Of a stretch of DNA of 64,000 nt, positions 49,295 to 61,004 are shown in pieces. Within the stretch, counting starts at the first letter, position 1. Every line of letters starts with the position of its first letter. The notes beneath the pieces are model-generated. The model was given only the letters and a program-made list of their open reading frames with translations. It was not told where the DNA came from and did no database searches. The stretch is from the NCBI GenBank assembly GCA_029204225.1, contig CM055097.1:52166486-52230485 (forward strand), in the 5' to 3' direction. A program made the translations under genes and the position numbers. This stretch comes from Diphasiastrum complanatum (Eukaryota > Streptophyta > Lycopodiopsida > Lycopodiales > Lycopodiaceae).

Positions 49295-49880
49295 CTATGA
49301 TGATGTCCGTGGGAGTTTGCCAACTGACTGCAATAGATCAAAAAAGTGAAGAGGTGGTGAGTCGGTTAATGAAGGGAGATGAGATGTAGCAGACCCAACC
49401 ACCATCGCCCGTTGCAGAATAGATAGGGCCTGAGCACGTTGCAGGACAATGGAAACACGTTGTTTGAAAGAAGCCACGAGAATAGAACCTGGAATACCTT
49501 GACACTCTGCCGTCTGATGAGAACACATGCGAAGAAAATCCTCAAAGCGTCGATGCAAGGTGCCATAAGTCTCAATAGCCAAGGGAAGGAAAGCATCAGT
49601 GGGGTGCCTGTCAAAGTAGTTTTTTTCCTTCTCTTGTGCTGTCATGCCTACCGTTTCTCCTGGTGTGAAGGCAGAGAGAGGCAATAGGCCACCACACGTG
49701 AGATCAGCAACAACATTTGTCAAAGTACGAAGCCCATCCCGAGAGAGGACAATGTCAACACGCCTGCGGGAAGAGTGGGACGCGGAAGAAGGAAGGACAT
49801 GAGACTGCTCTCCGAGGACATGGAATCCTCCATCTCTGGCTATAGCGGCCGCTGCATCTCTGACAACATCATGCGTTGAG
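49295..49880 (-). pseudogene. LINE ORF2 C-terminal fragment
   Basis: Frames read VRDAAAAIARDGGFHVLGEQ, then SHSRRRVDIVLSRDGLRTL, and after a shift DRHPTDAFLPLAIETYGTLH and QRVSIVLQRAQALSILQRA. From memory, this corresponds to the tail that follows RT in a plant non-LTR reverse transcriptase family (consensus RRRVDIV.S.DGLRTL.DVV; FFPLAIE..G.LH). Neither the RT core nor the endonuclease is present here. A related RT core piece lies at 58.1-58.6 kb. The final open frame has 142 codons; the methionine at 49,723 is not a biological start. Confidence 0.7.
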
Positions 49881-50062
49881 AAAGTATAACCAGATCTACC
49901 ATTTTTATTTCTTTGTTTTTTGAGTGGAAAGTTGATCCTTCAAAAAATCTGGATTATGGAACCTTGTAACATAGTGGTAGAATTGCATGTTAAATAGGCA
50001 TGTGACTAGACGTCATGATACAAAAACAAAAGTCATATATATTCAGTCGTGTATGTGTGGGT

Positions 50063-50064
<2 letters not shown>

Positions 50065-50117
<53 letters not shown>
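50065..50117. repeat. (CT)n microsatellite, ~53 bp
   Basis: A pure CT run. Confidence 0.95.
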
Positions 50118-50122
<5 letters not shown>

Positions 50123-51181
50123 TGAGGCTAATGGTCTTGGCCACTGCTGCATACAACAACAAAACTGTAGTTTAGTTGTATAGTATACCTACTCCTACTC
50201 CTTTTATCACAATAAGCAGACAGATTAGACAATTGTCCACACACACTGATTTGTTGATGTGGATATAAGTTTATAAGTTTCCCTGCATCACAGGTTTGAA
50301 CCTTCGTTTAAACACATGAATGGTGCCACAAAGTACATATATCTATCATTGCCCATGCTTTAATTACATATTTGACAGCAAAACAAAATCCAGCCTAATT
50401 GAATCTTTATATCCTCAAGAGGCTTTGAATAGTAATGTTTTAAAAAGAAACATGATAGCAAATTTAGATTATTTCAAACCTCTGACTGTTAGATGTTCCT
50501 TAATATCTTGCACTTAAGACGTGTAAGATCTTGGTCAATATTGCATACAAGAAGAATTGTGGCTCAGTTCTACATACCTCACTTCTGCTGTTGCTATAGC
50601 AGTAAGAGTCATTCCTGGATTTGGGTTCTCATTGCCCTGTTTGAACCCTCATTTAGATAGTTTGATTATTAATATGCAAAAAAGGAACATAGTAATAACA
50701 ATTCTGCATCATTTTGGAAAAGTTGCCCCATGTACTGATGCCCCAAGCTCAACAGAGACAAGGGCATTTACTATAATAAAGCTCCCGGGACCTATTATAT
50801 TAAGAATAATTTCTAGCTCAATTCCAACCCAATTTACTTGGGAGGTCACAAGATTAAGGCTCCAATGTCAATGGCCAGTCCAGAAAAGTTACGAAAACTT
50901 TGGTAACAATCAGAAGGACAGATTGGTGTCGGTGCACACAAAAGGAGGAGGTTAATACCATACAAAATTTCCATCATGGATATGGATACTGGTCACGTAA
51001 ATCCCTAGCGTTCTCAACCAAATCTATTCCAATTTTGTTCTACTCTACCTCCAGCCTCATCTTCAGAAGATTTGATAGGGTTTAGGACTTAGCTAAGCCC
51101 AACTGTTGAATTGGCCACTTAGCACTAAGATAAATGGATGAACATGAATGCCATGTTCAAATTGTAATAGAAAACACTAGG
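50118..51181. other. Downstream flank of the Deg-like gene
   Basis: No coding feature is recognised. On the minus strand this is the region just past the stop codon of the protease gene and should contain its 3' UTR and polyadenylation site. I could not fix a poly(A) signal. Confidence 0.5.
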
Positions 51182-51463
51182 TTAAGAGACACTAATCATC
51201 TGCTCTGCTTTGGCATCGTCTGGCTTCTCCCAGGCCTCAATTTCATCCTCCATAAAATCTCCATTTACAAGATCAGCAGATGTAGAAGAAGGTATTCGGT
51301 GTCGCTGTAAAATACGAAGGGATGCTTCTTTGGCTGCCTGGTAGTTCAGAACCACAACTCGGCCATCATCAAGATCAAATCGAAGGCTCAACTCCTTGCA
51401 ATCTTCTATGAGCTGCCTTAGATGGCGTAAATTAAGAACATCTGTACCGTTGACTTTTTTCAC
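51182..51463 (-). CDS. Deg/Do-like serine protease, last coding exon
   Basis: 93 codons from a splice acceptor to the TAA stop at 51,182-51,184. The exon begins GTG AAA AAA GTC after an intron ending TTTTGTCTCAG. It encodes the last PDZ-like part and tail of a plant Deg protease (HtrA/DegP family, ATP-independent serine endopeptidases of organelles or nucleus). Supporting text: VKKVNGTDVLNLRHLRQLIE, then RFDLDDGRVVVLNYQAAKEA, ILQRHRIPSSTSADL. The family pattern is V..(F/V)NG..V.NL..L, then (V/I)VLN...A......IL..H.IPS..S.DL. It is closest in my recollection to the DEG10/DEG2/DEG9 group, but I cannot name the orthologue. The frame is intact, unlike every transposon around it. The catalytic domain is not in this exon. 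Confidence 0.88.
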   Translation of the reverse strand: MKKVNGTDVLNLRHLRQLIEDCKELSLRFDLDDGRVVVLNYQAAKEASLRILQRHRIPSSTSADLVNGDFMEDEIEAWEKPDDAKAEQMISVS

Positions 51464-54400
51464 CTGAGACAAAAGCCTCAGTTAGTATGATATTAACTTG
51501 GCATTCTTCCACAAACAAAAGCCATCACATAAATCATTAAATAGCAACTTTCGAATCCGGAAGTTCATATACAAACTAGATACTGCATAAAAAAGTCTTT
51601 CACCTCACATAACAACAAAAAAGTAATTCAGAAAGTGGGATATTATACTTTGAGCTGGGGGCAAGCATGCAAATGAGCTAAAGCTTGACCGATGGGCATA
51701 GCTAGCTAGCTAATGGAAATTTAGCAAATCAATTGTGCAACAAGACATGCTGAGACTGTAAATGTCTTCATTGTTTTTTGCTTCTAAGCATTACCAGAAA
51801 CTGTCAAGGATCAGCCAACCACACATACTCTCCATGGTCAAAGCAAATGTACAGCTGCAATGTGCTGGAACCTCCAACATACATCAGCAAAACAACCCCA
51901 TACTGGAAACGATTTTCTTCCTTCAAGTATACAATGATCTCTAGAATAACACTACCTTATCAACCTCTATAGCCTGGAAACTCTGCCAAAATGGCAACCA
52001 AAGAAACACACTGAGCTTTGGATAGATTAAGTCAGAAGTACTGGGCCACTGAAGGACTCAACCTCAAAACATTAAAGAATTGTACGGGAAAGACAAAAAA
52101 GATCAGCATGAGACAGCTGATGCTAGATTTCCACCTTCTTTCGTGAGCAATACTGCTACAGTTACAGGAGGTCAAAAGATCAATAAGATTCGAACTTCAA
52201 TCAACTGATACAACACAAATTGTGTAAATATCAAAAGATTAAAACCAAAGAAGCTCTAGAATTCGAAAACAAAAGTCTCAACAAGTACACTCATATTGTA
52301 AAACAATCCTTTGCAACAGACCATTTAGGCTCATTTATCTCTTCCAAGTTCCGAGTCATCCTTCCCTTTATTGGTCCATTCACAAAAATTTTGTTGGCAT
52401 ACACCCATGCACCAATCAGCATCAACAGGGACGAACTCTGTTAAGACTTTAGACAAAACAACGTCATGCAAAATAACATGGGCCTCTTCCCGAACTGTAG
52501 AAACTAAAGGATTAGTTGGATGATCCAAAGCTGGTATATAAAGTAAATAGGGGTAGGTGATTTCTAACACTGATCTTGGGCTTGTAACTTGTGCACAAGC
52601 TATTATTATAACGAGTCTAATCTGGTACCACATCTGGAACATCATAATATTTGTCTGTAGGCAGTTGTGAATCAACAATAGAAATATACACAACATACCA
52701 TGAATACTTTGGGTATATTTGCAACAAGCTACAGTAATCCTGTGGCTCATCTATAGCATTTGGAAGAATAGCTAGACTGAAGATTTCAGATTGATGATAT
52801 GTGTGACTTACTGAACAAATCTACTCTATATGATGCTCGTTCAGAACTATGGAGCCATCTAGAGAATGCCAATGACCCTTAGGCTATGCCTCATAACTCA
52901 TAACTTGACCTTCTACCTCATCTAGAATATCCTAAGTTCCTAAGGCCCATCTGACTCTTTTGAAACTATCATCGGTGATCCACACTTGTCATTATATGAT
53001 AGAAGCCAGCCATCTCACATGCTTACATTTGCCAACAACCTCGAACCACTTCTGTTTCTCACAACTATGCATTAAATCAACGATTCCAACTAGCTAGTGT
53101 GGGCCACAATTTTACTCTTCCTCAATACCTCTTAGCTCCTAGGTGGGTTGTAGGTCCAATATCCTGGCTGCCTCATCCACTAACGTGATATCCAGCCAAG
53201 TAGGTCTCCACCAGCGTCTCTTCCTGATTGACTTGTCATACAAGAAATTGTAGTAGCAACGCAATTTTCTTACCAACTTAGATCATCAAGATTCTCTAAC
53301 AAATGGAAACATCGATCTTGATGAACCTGGTTTGCAATAATAGCAATGGTCTTTGTTAGGAGTACAATTGACAGGTGACTATTGACATTTTGCCATGTAT
53401 ATGGATAGACTACAAGAATAGCTACAAAAGAAGGGGCAGAGGACCTAAACTACTATATTATGTCCATAACCTTCCACGTTAGGTGAATGATGTAGTATTC
53501 CTAGCCAAACACCTCCCATAGCTTGCAACAACATTCAAATGCACTCTTGGTGAATCTGCATAGGTGGATTCCTATCAAAGAAAATTATCGATCCATTATT
53601 TACATAGAACGGTGTTAAGTCAAAATCATGCAAGGGTACCATTACTTGGGCAAAGAAATCTCTCCAGACCCCCATTGAAATATCTGGTTAGATAGAAAAA
53701 GTACTGCTTAGATAAAAGGATCATTTGGGGGGTGGTAATCTACTTTGGCATGGACGTGGCTTGTCAAAAGTTAGATCTTTATAGACGGCATAAGAAAAAA
53801 AAGTTCAGAATTTGTATCATTCGATATACACCGAGTCCTGACATTAACTGGTTTAGTTTATTATAGAGTATATATTACTTCTGGAAGATCAAATCTGTTT
53901 TATATTTGAGACTTTATTTTGCAATATGTAACTTCATTCATGTTTTTCAACATACACATTGTCTTTGGGGTACATTTTACCTAATCACTTCTAAATGCTT
54001 GTGTATACAATTTTCGTTGCATATATGCACCTCCAAAGAGAAGAGTTTTTCAAGTATTAAACAGTCAGTGAATAAGTGACAGTACACATTTATATTTGTG
54101 TTAGCACTTGCATAGGTTTATCACATACATGCATGGCCAAAGTTTAAATTTAAGGTGTTGTAAGTACACCTTTTCTATAGTCGGCGGACATATGTTACTA
54201 GCACATGTCGCTTCAAGTTATTTAGCACGAGTTATAGCGTGCATGCATGAATGCATGGTCCCCTTATATGGCTTGGGATCTCTCTCCAGTTCCAAATGCT
54301 TAGTTATCTACTGTTATATGGCATTCACGGTCTCTATGACTAGCTTGGGATGCATTTGAGCTGGTTCTTAATGTTATTGAATGGCATTAAAGCTTAGTAT

Positions 54401-54834
54401 CTTTCTGCATGCTCCTCTAGCATTCTTGTTCTATCATAGTGGCACACTCTGAGTGTGGTAGTATGTACGGGAGATAGTCGACCAAACCCCAGTACTTTTA
54501 AAGATCTAAAACCACCAACATTTAATGGGTAAGAAAAAGATAGGAATTATGTTTTGCTTGCATGGGCAAAGGGCACATAGTGTCCTAAATGGCCATTTAA
54601 TAAAAAGAAAGATAATAAGCAAGTACACCTAGTTCAGACCGTTAGTTTCCCCATTGATTCGGTAGCTACCAAAATATAGGTGTTTCATGAGGATCATGAG
54701 CACCATTGCCAATTAACCTTTGCAATGCTAGGGAGGCTATTATGTGCCATAACGAGACGCCCTTAAAGTATACCATAGGAGATGGTATAGTTAAAGGGAA
54801 TGGCAAACTCCCATTGCAGTTAGTAAAGGGCTGC

Positions 54835-55362
54835 AGTTATGTTATGATAGTACTGGTGCTAGTCATCCTGGTGTGGATTGGACCTATGAGATGATCCTAT
54901 GTAACTTTTGGTGGCCCAATATGGTTTTAGGCCTACTAGTCTTGTTACGGTGGGAATTCCTCAAAGTGCCTAGTACAGCTGATGTCTAACTCAATGGGTG
55001 AAATGCTTGAGTTAGTCAAAAAAATTTAAGACAAGCAATCGTGGTGCTAGTGAGAGTCGAATACGATCGCCAGTAGTGTGGGATGTAGGAGGCTTGATTA
55101 GGCCAGCTTTTGTCGACAACTTCGGTGTACGGAGGTGAGTCGGTTGTGATTCTATTTAGGAGCATGTAGAGGAGATCCATGAGCCAACAAGGATATTGGA
55201 TAGGCAGGAGAAACATCTGTGTAACCGCCTGATCTTTGATATATCTAGTTGCTTGGCATGGAAGACCTCTTGCAGATGCTGCCTGGGAGACCGCGCACGG
55301 TTTGCGTGCACAATACCCTAGTTTGGTCATCGCGGACGATGTCTTTTTTGAGTGGGAAGGGA
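54835..55362 (+). pseudogene. Ty3/gypsy integrase ends (zinc finger and C-terminal tail)
   Basis: At about 54,860-54,935 the plus strand reads GASHPGVDWTYEMIL, then NFWWPNM, which fits the zinc-binding block of gypsy integrase (HPG...TY......FWWP.M). At about 55,172-55,210 it reads EPTRILDRQEKHL, matching the tail found after the integrase core (P..ILDR....R). The catalytic core between them is deleted. The frame runs into a purine tract AGTGGGAAGGGA directly before an LTR-like TG. Confidence 0.7.
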
Positions 55363-56081
55363 TGTTAGAGCCTTTACTCCCTGTCCCGGTTATTTAAAGC
55401 TTCTAGAGACACATGTACGCTTTGTAATTATTGTAATTACTGAAATGGCTAAGTCACCAGCCTGTGGTGATCTTTGTAAGTACATTGTAAATAAACTGTG
55501 ACTAGTTGGCATTGGACCCTAAAGAGTCGTGCTTAGCTTTGGCATGGGGTACTGGGTCATTTATTAGGAGTGGCTGGACTGACCTCCTAAAAAGTAGGAG
55601 TTGACTAGTCAACGGGACACGTGTCATATGCTCATTATGACACTTGGTCCAGTGAATGAGTGACACATGTTAGGGTTGACCGGTCAAACATGACACATGT
55701 CACATGCTCACTGGGATACCTGGTCCAATGTATGAGACACATTTCAACCTACTCACTTGCCTATGTGTCAGAGTACTGCCAAGTGGCGAGTGTCGACTGT
55801 GCACATGTGTCGACTATGCATGGAATTGGCCATGTGTCGACGTTAGGAAAGGTTAGGGTTAAGGGGTGCTTGAGGATTGTGCATAAGTGAGCCTAGAGAG
55901 AAGCATTCCTCATCATAATCTATGCAGCAAAGGTTGGGAGGAGACAAGGCAGCCAGCTCCACCATGTTTCGTGTGCTCTGATGTTTGTACATGCAGGGAA
56001 ATCGACAGGGATCGACATTGCTGATTGCTATGCATGGGATAAGCTAGGTTTTAAATGAAGTTTCAGATTTGGAGTCTGACA
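55363..56081 (+). repeat. 3' LTR of gypsy element (719 bp)
   Basis: Starts TGTTAGAG after the polypurine tract and ends GTCTGACA; TGTTAGA and TCTGACA form an imperfect terminal inverted repeat. A TTATTTAAAG promoter-like sequence lies near its start. Two diverged tandem units with ACA(C/T)(G/A)TGTCA(T/C)ATGCTCA occur at about 55,617 and 55,691. The other LTR is not recognised, so the ends are inferred from motifs. Confidence 0.65.
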
Positions 56082-56171
56082 CCTCAACTACAATAAATAT
56101 GAAACATTGCCTTGTACAGTGTAGAAGTTCGAAGTTAGTACTTTTACTACTATGAAGTTTGAAGTTATTAC

Positions 56172-56892
56172 TTGATAGCTATGAGCCCACCCACGCAGGA
56201 GGAGATGGATGATGAGATTTATAGAGAGTTGGCACAAGCTGACGCACGGGCTTTACGGCGGCAGAGGAGGACAAAGAGGCAGAGGGATAGGGCTGAGGAG
56301 GGAGATGATGAGGGCTCGGAGGGTGGAGAGGAGCTCGGGGTTGACTATGAGGAGGAGGAGTGGGTTGAGGGGGATACGGAGGAGGAGGAGGAGATAGGGG
56401 CGGAGGCACAGGGGGATGACCTGGCTGACCTGCTGGTGGACCCTGATGCGAAGACAGAGGAGGAGCTAGCCATTCCTGCACGTAGGCCTAGAGCGAGACC
56501 TAGAGGTTTTGGGGGGGGGGGTGAGTTCACTTTTTGTAGACAGGAGTGGAGCATCACATGCAGTTGTCGGCCAGGTATCATCACAGTGGGTGGGGCCATC
56601 CCAGGGCGTAGGATCACAGCCACCTAACACACAGACACACAGGAGGAGACACAGGGGTGGTGGGGGCAGCCAGATGGGGACCAGAGGAGGGGAGAGAGGC
56701 AGAGGTAGAGGCAGGGGGAGGGGGAGGATCCAGAGCCAGAGCACGCAGCAAAGAGCCAAAGCACGTAGCAGAACCAGGGCCACACCACGACGTATGGTTC
56801 CCTCCAGTTCCGATTCAACTGCAGACCCTTGGGATCAGCAGACAGGCACAGACTCAAAGGATTCTGATTACCATGACTCCGACAAGTCTTAA
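56172..56892 (+). pseudogene. Acidic then basic low-complexity ORF, frame broken at G-run
   Basis: The first frame (56,172-56,510) is rich in Glu, Asp and Gly, with Arg-rich islands (ALRRQRRTKRQRDRAEE; later PARRPRARPRG). At an 11-G run (56,511-56,521) the frame appears to shift; the second frame (to 56,892) is Arg/Gly/Ser-rich and ends DSDYHDSDKS. If the G-run varies by one base the two would be one protein tail. Acidic-basic tails of this kind occur at the C-terminus of some plant transposases, but no transposase domain is seen. It has no assigned function, and it is much more GC-rich than its surroundings. Confidence 0.45.
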
Positions 56893-57054
56893 TTGTATAG
56901 TTTTCATTACGTTCATGGAACATCATTGTACCTCGTTTTGGTGCCATGTGGCCCGATATTATATATTATGATGATCCTATTCACAGCAGTGTCACGATTC
57001 AGTATTGTTCTTTGTGGTTTTAGTTCGGTAACTTCGGCTTTATGGTTTATGGTT

Positions 57055-57056
<2 letters not shown>

Positions 57057-57112
<56 letters not shown>
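57057..57112. repeat. (GA)n microsatellite, 56 bp
   Basis: A pure GA tract, 109 bases before a second GA tract. Confidence 0.95.
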
Positions 57113-57115
<3 letters not shown>

Positions 57116-57218
57116 GTTTGAAAAACGAATCTATATGGTTGAAAAACGTTTCATTTAAGGTTCAGTATAGTTCAAAATGATTCAGCATGCTTTTTGTTCA
57201 GCATGATTCAGATGTGAT

Positions 57219-57220
<2 letters not shown>

Positions 57221-57268
<48 letters not shown>
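57221..57268. repeat. (GA)n microsatellite, 48 bp
   Basis: The second GA tract of the pair. The intervening 108 bases contain a repeated TTCAG(T/C)AT motif. Confidence 0.95.
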
Positions 57269-57270
<2 letters not shown>

Positions 57271-57859
57271 CCTATTATGAACACATTGGGGCATTCTCTT
57301 TTTTTTGTTAATTTTTTATATTAAAACGAGTTATAGTGTAAATTTGGGAGTTAATGCACCTAAACTGGACCATCCTGTACCCGAAACATTCGGCAAACTA
57401 CACAGTAATAATGCTCTTAATTAGAGCTTTCATCTGATACCCATATTGCCCAAAAAAAATCAAAAAAAAAATGACTCTAAAAGATTCTAGGAAAATTCCG
57501 AATCGCAATTCTGAATCGCAGTGCAACTATGATTTATATTACACGTGACGGGCCTAGAAATACTATTTTAATGGTTTTCTATTTTCGGCCCTAATTTTTT
57601 GATTTCACCTTCCCTCCAAGTCAATATGAAGGGAGGTAGGGTATAAATAGCCACTAAGGCTGGTCATTTGCTAGTTTTGATCATTTGAGTCTTGGGCCCC
57701 AGAGAATGCTATGTGAGTGCCTTTTGCTTTTTTTATGCATCATTGATACTAAAACCTGTGAATCTGTTCATTATACAACTCATCCTCAAGGGCAGTTTGG
57801 TGAGAATTTCTCCCTTGCAGCTCTTCTCCTCTCTTGACAAACCCACAACAATTTACATT

Positions 57860-58560
57860 GTCCCCACAATTACCCCTATCTACACTATGCGCAAGCCTTC
57901 AAAGTTTTCCCTTTTCACTCCACACACGGTCAACAAAGCCATTGATCGTACGAAACATGATCATGCCCACGATATTGATGACCTTGAAGCCGAGCTTCTA
58001 TCATAAGTTGTAGACATATTTTCCCCAACATGCCAATCTTCTTAATATAGTAGTTATCTCTTGTTTCCCCTATCTTGGCGTACTAGAGTTATTCATCCCA
58101 TCCATAAAGCCCATGATCCCCTGTCCAAGTAATTACCGCACCATCATGATTGGGCATATTGTTATATATGGCACCATCTTAGAGATATTTTGTGTAGAGG
58201 GGCTGAGGGCAACTATTGAAAAGGCACATTAGAGGAAGGACAAATATATTAATTCTTTGTGGATTTCCGACATGCTTTTGACTCGGTACATGTCATATGC
58301 TTATTCAGAGGTTGAGAAACCTCCGTTATTCCTCTGACACAATTCTTGCAGTGATGGCTCTATATGAGAAGGTGATGGGACATTTTACATTTCGACATGC
58401 TGCATTTGAGCTTATTTCCAACACTATAGGTTTTAAGCAGGGACGTCCACTTTCAGCAACAGTATTTGGTCATTATATTGATAAACTAGAGGAGATGATC
58501 AGGGAATCAGGGGGCCCAAGTGGTCATCTTGGAGACATTCTAATCTCCACCTTGCTATAA
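57860..58560 (+). pseudogene. LINE reverse transcriptase fragment
   Basis: The pieces in order are VNKAIDRTKHDHAHDIDDLE (57,925-57,990), then after a break HPIHKAHDP and NYRTIMIGHIV (58,090-58,160; family pattern P.NYR.I......). RNLRYSSDTILAVMALYEKV, then GFKQGRPLSATVFGHYIDKL, lies at about 58,310-58,490; the pattern G.(K/R)QG.PLSP.LF is the RT palm core. It stops before the YADD catalytic pair. Several frame breaks occur. It is related to the tail fragment at 49.3-49.9 kb. Confidence 0.82.
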
Positions 58561-59477
58561 GAAAAAAGACTGACATAGTAAGTATCTTCTTCAACAAATA
58601 GATAAATAAAAGAACCACAACAAATGTTATAGGGATTTTGGAGGGAAAAAGCTATTAAAGTGGAGCTCACACATACAAAACAATAACATGAGACATTCAA
58701 AATTCACTAGAAAACTTTGTGGTGTAAGAAATAGCCTAAATTAAAAAGATAGCTATTGGTGGCAAAAAATACTCATATTTGGAACGATGAACAACATAAA
58801 TAACAACCGAATGGGTTCTAGTCTTCTAGGTTTCCGACTTAACACGTGAAAATGCATTTAACACAAACTAAATATCTACATTAGTTTTAGTGAAAAAGAG
58901 AAGACAAGAACAGAAAGGATTATGGAAACTGACTAAAAACAAGCTCCAAATAATGGTGCTGATGGTGCTGCAAATGGTATAAGCTAATCCCTGGATAAAG
59001 TTATGAGCAAACCACATCAAAGGAATGAAAGATACAAGATGGCAGCACCTTAAATGTTGGCAAACTTCAAAACACAAGATTATGTGAAATGTGGGGAAAA
59101 CATGGAAGTGGAGCACTGCTTCACCCTAAGGGACTAGATATAGGGGAAGCTTAAAAAAATTTGGAATTCAAAAGTATCCAACATTCCTTCAAGGGCTTTC
59201 AATCTTGGTAGCTACTAGCTAATGTCACTGATGATATCAGATAGAGCATAGCTCAAACTGCAGACAATAGATGGATCAAGACCCCTAAACCATAGGTGAC
59301 AGGTATTGTTAGGTAACAAGACTCAGGAGTTGGAAGTTTGAAGTTCCGTGTCAGGATTCGAATTTCAGTATCGATTAATCACAAAATATATTCTACATGT
59401 TACCCATTAACACTAAGAAAGCACTCGGTTTTGACATCATCGAAGGGTAGAAATTAAGGGAGAGGGGGAAAAAAAAA
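58561..59477. other. No recognisable feature
   Basis: AT-rich intron sequence without a recognised family. Confidence 0.45.
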
Positions 59478-59575
59478 ACCCTACAACCAATTCGCCGGTT
59501 CGAACCTAGAGAAACCGATTCTTTTCCGATTCAAGCACGGTTCGAAAAGGCTATTCAAAAGGTACCATAAAACTT
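59478..59575 (+). repeat. Dispersed ~100-bp repeat, copy 1
   Basis: Shares with 61,508-61,605 the phrases ATTCGCCGGTTCGAACCT, GATTCTTT(T)CCGATTCAA and ACGGTTCGAAAAGGC, in the same order and orientation. It is rich in the motif TTCGAA and could be a transposon end or MITE. Confidence 0.8.
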
Positions 59576-59789
59576 TGAAGGGCTTTTTGCCAATCATTCT
59601 ACTCATTGGTCAGGAAAAAAAAAAGTTGAAAACCTTTGAACAATTTTGCAAGGTTCCTAAAAAGTTTTGTGACCCAGGTACTTCCACAGAAGAAGCACTC
59701 AAAGACTCAAGTTTCACTAGTTGGAACAAGAACAGTGACAGAAAAGGAACAATCTCAAGAGGCTGTTAAATGTTTAAAAATATAACCAC

Positions 59790-59840
59790 CTGAAGCTCTG
59801 CCAGACGCTCATAGCCTGCATTAATATCATCCATAAGAAC
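59790..59840 (-). CDS. Deg/Do-like serine protease, 17-codon penultimate exon
   Basis: A 51-base exon flanked by acceptor TTTATACACAG and donor GTGGTTATAT on the minus strand, phase 0 on both sides. It encodes VLMDDINAGYERLAELQ. This fits the family segment (V/I)L..(D/E)IN.GYE.....Q that directly precedes the (V/A)..(F/V)NG block in the exon at 51,182-51,463. The joined order agrees with plant Deg proteases and the reading phase matches. Exons for the rest of the protein (catalytic His-Asp-Ser domain and first PDZ) were not found up to 64,000, so the preceding intron exceeds 4.1 kb or the gene is truncated. It is outside the reach of simple ORF calling because of its size. Confidence 0.85.
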
Positions 59841-60747
59841 CTGTGTATAAATCAAGGTGTCATAATCTGCAAAGATTTTGAAGGAGCTGCAGACAGTGGA
59901 ATTTTATCATCTAGAAAACATGTGCAAGCCACATTCCAGATTCTTTAGTTCTACTAACATAGATGCAAATTGCTTAGACACACATTGCTTAAAAACTGAC
60001 ACACAATAATGGAAAAGCCAATCCCACTAGACTTCCTACTGACATCGCCTAAAACGTTCTACCTTAATAACAGATGATGAAAGCTTGTCACGGACATAAA
60101 GTAAAGGGCACACCATGTATCACTAATTTAAGACACTAACATTACTATAAATGGTAAAAGCATAAGTTCACTAGGAGCTGAAAGTAATAGAATAGATTAT
60201 CTATGCCAAATAGTATTACTGAGAGAAAATAACTCATACAACCACATGAAATTGATACTTGGTAATCCAGAAATTTAGATTGATTGTCAAGCTATAAATG
60301 TCTGTGACCATTTTAAGTTGGCTTCAAGAAAAATTTTCTTACGATTGAAGCTTCTTTGTAAAGTTACTCCTTGTACATGGTCTATATTTGGAAAACAAAT
60401 TTGGAATTTATCTACGTATGGATCACAATTGTAACGTGTGTGAGCAAGGCTATTTAATAATGTAGTGCAAGTGCTGTCCAACATCCAAGCTTTCAGCAGC
60501 TCAGACAAGCTGGACAGAGGCTTTTTTGCACAAGCTGAACTAATTTTGGGGCAGCAAAGACCTCTGGTGAAAGACATCTCCCAAGGATCATTGAATTAGC
60601 AAATTTTGACATGCTAGTTAGGAGGATTTAATGTATAGTTAAGCAACCAACAATTGTCATTTTTCATAATGGTTATTGTTGTGAACACGAGGACTCTTTA
60701 GTCCAAGTGATTGTGAATTGTAACCCTTTGCCAATCCCTGCGTGCAG
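59841..60747. other. No clear feature; upstream intron of Deg-like gene
   Basis: A 96-codon minus-strand frame at 60,287-60,577 has no family I recognise. The region should be intron of the protease gene. Confidence 0.4.
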
Positions 60748-61004
60748 GACCTACCACTCAGGCTGCTGCACGTCGCAGGACAGGGGGAGAGGCTTCCAGT
60801 TCTCGAGCCCTCGAGGACGAAGAGCCACTAGAAGACGAAGACGACGCAGAGACCTCGCAAGATGAAGCCGACAGCGAGGATTCTTCAAAGGATGAGAGTG
60901 ATCCATCTGATGATGCTGATAGCATTGACGAGGAACCTGCTCCTAAGCCTGCACGTGCAAGGAGGTCACAGCTTCCACGGGTGACTAGGAGGAGGCTACG
61001 TTAG
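60748..61004 (+). CDS. Acidic-to-basic terminal exon, unidentified
   Basis: About 85 codons, ending at TAG (61,002-61,004). It may begin after a splice acceptor (CCTGCGTGCAG, 60,737-60,747). The product is Ala/Arg-rich, then strongly acidic (DEEPLEDEDDAETSQDE..), then basic (KPARARRSQLPRVTRRRLR). GC content is high compared with its flanks. No domain is recognised and no upstream exon was found. It resembles in style the ORF at 56.2-56.9 kb. It could be the tail of a host nuclear protein or of a transposase, on the strand opposite to the Deg-like gene. Confidence 0.45.

Larger units (their letters stand above)
51464..59789 (-). other. 8.3-kb intron of the Deg-like gene
   Basis: Bounded by donor GTGGTTAT (just below 59,790) and acceptor TTGTCTCAG (just above 51,463). 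It carries a gypsy integrase tail and LTR (54.8-56.1 kb), an acidic ORF (56.2-56.9 kb), two GA tracts and a LINE RT remnant (57.9-58.6 kb), nearly all in the opposite orientation. The stretch 51,470-54,800 holds no recognised feature. A 139-codon minus-strand frame at 52,331-52,750 could not be assigned. Confidence 0.75.

Noticed and set aside
52331-52750. A 139-codon minus-strand frame as another exon of the Deg-like protease
   Set aside because: A short VVLSKVL segment looked like the family's VILSQVL, but the rest does not fit, and the real penultimate exon was found at 59,790-59,840.
56179-56783. Pro-rich minus-strand ORFs opposite the acidic ORF
   Set aside because: They are complementary shadows of the Glu/Gly/Arg-rich plus-strand frame.
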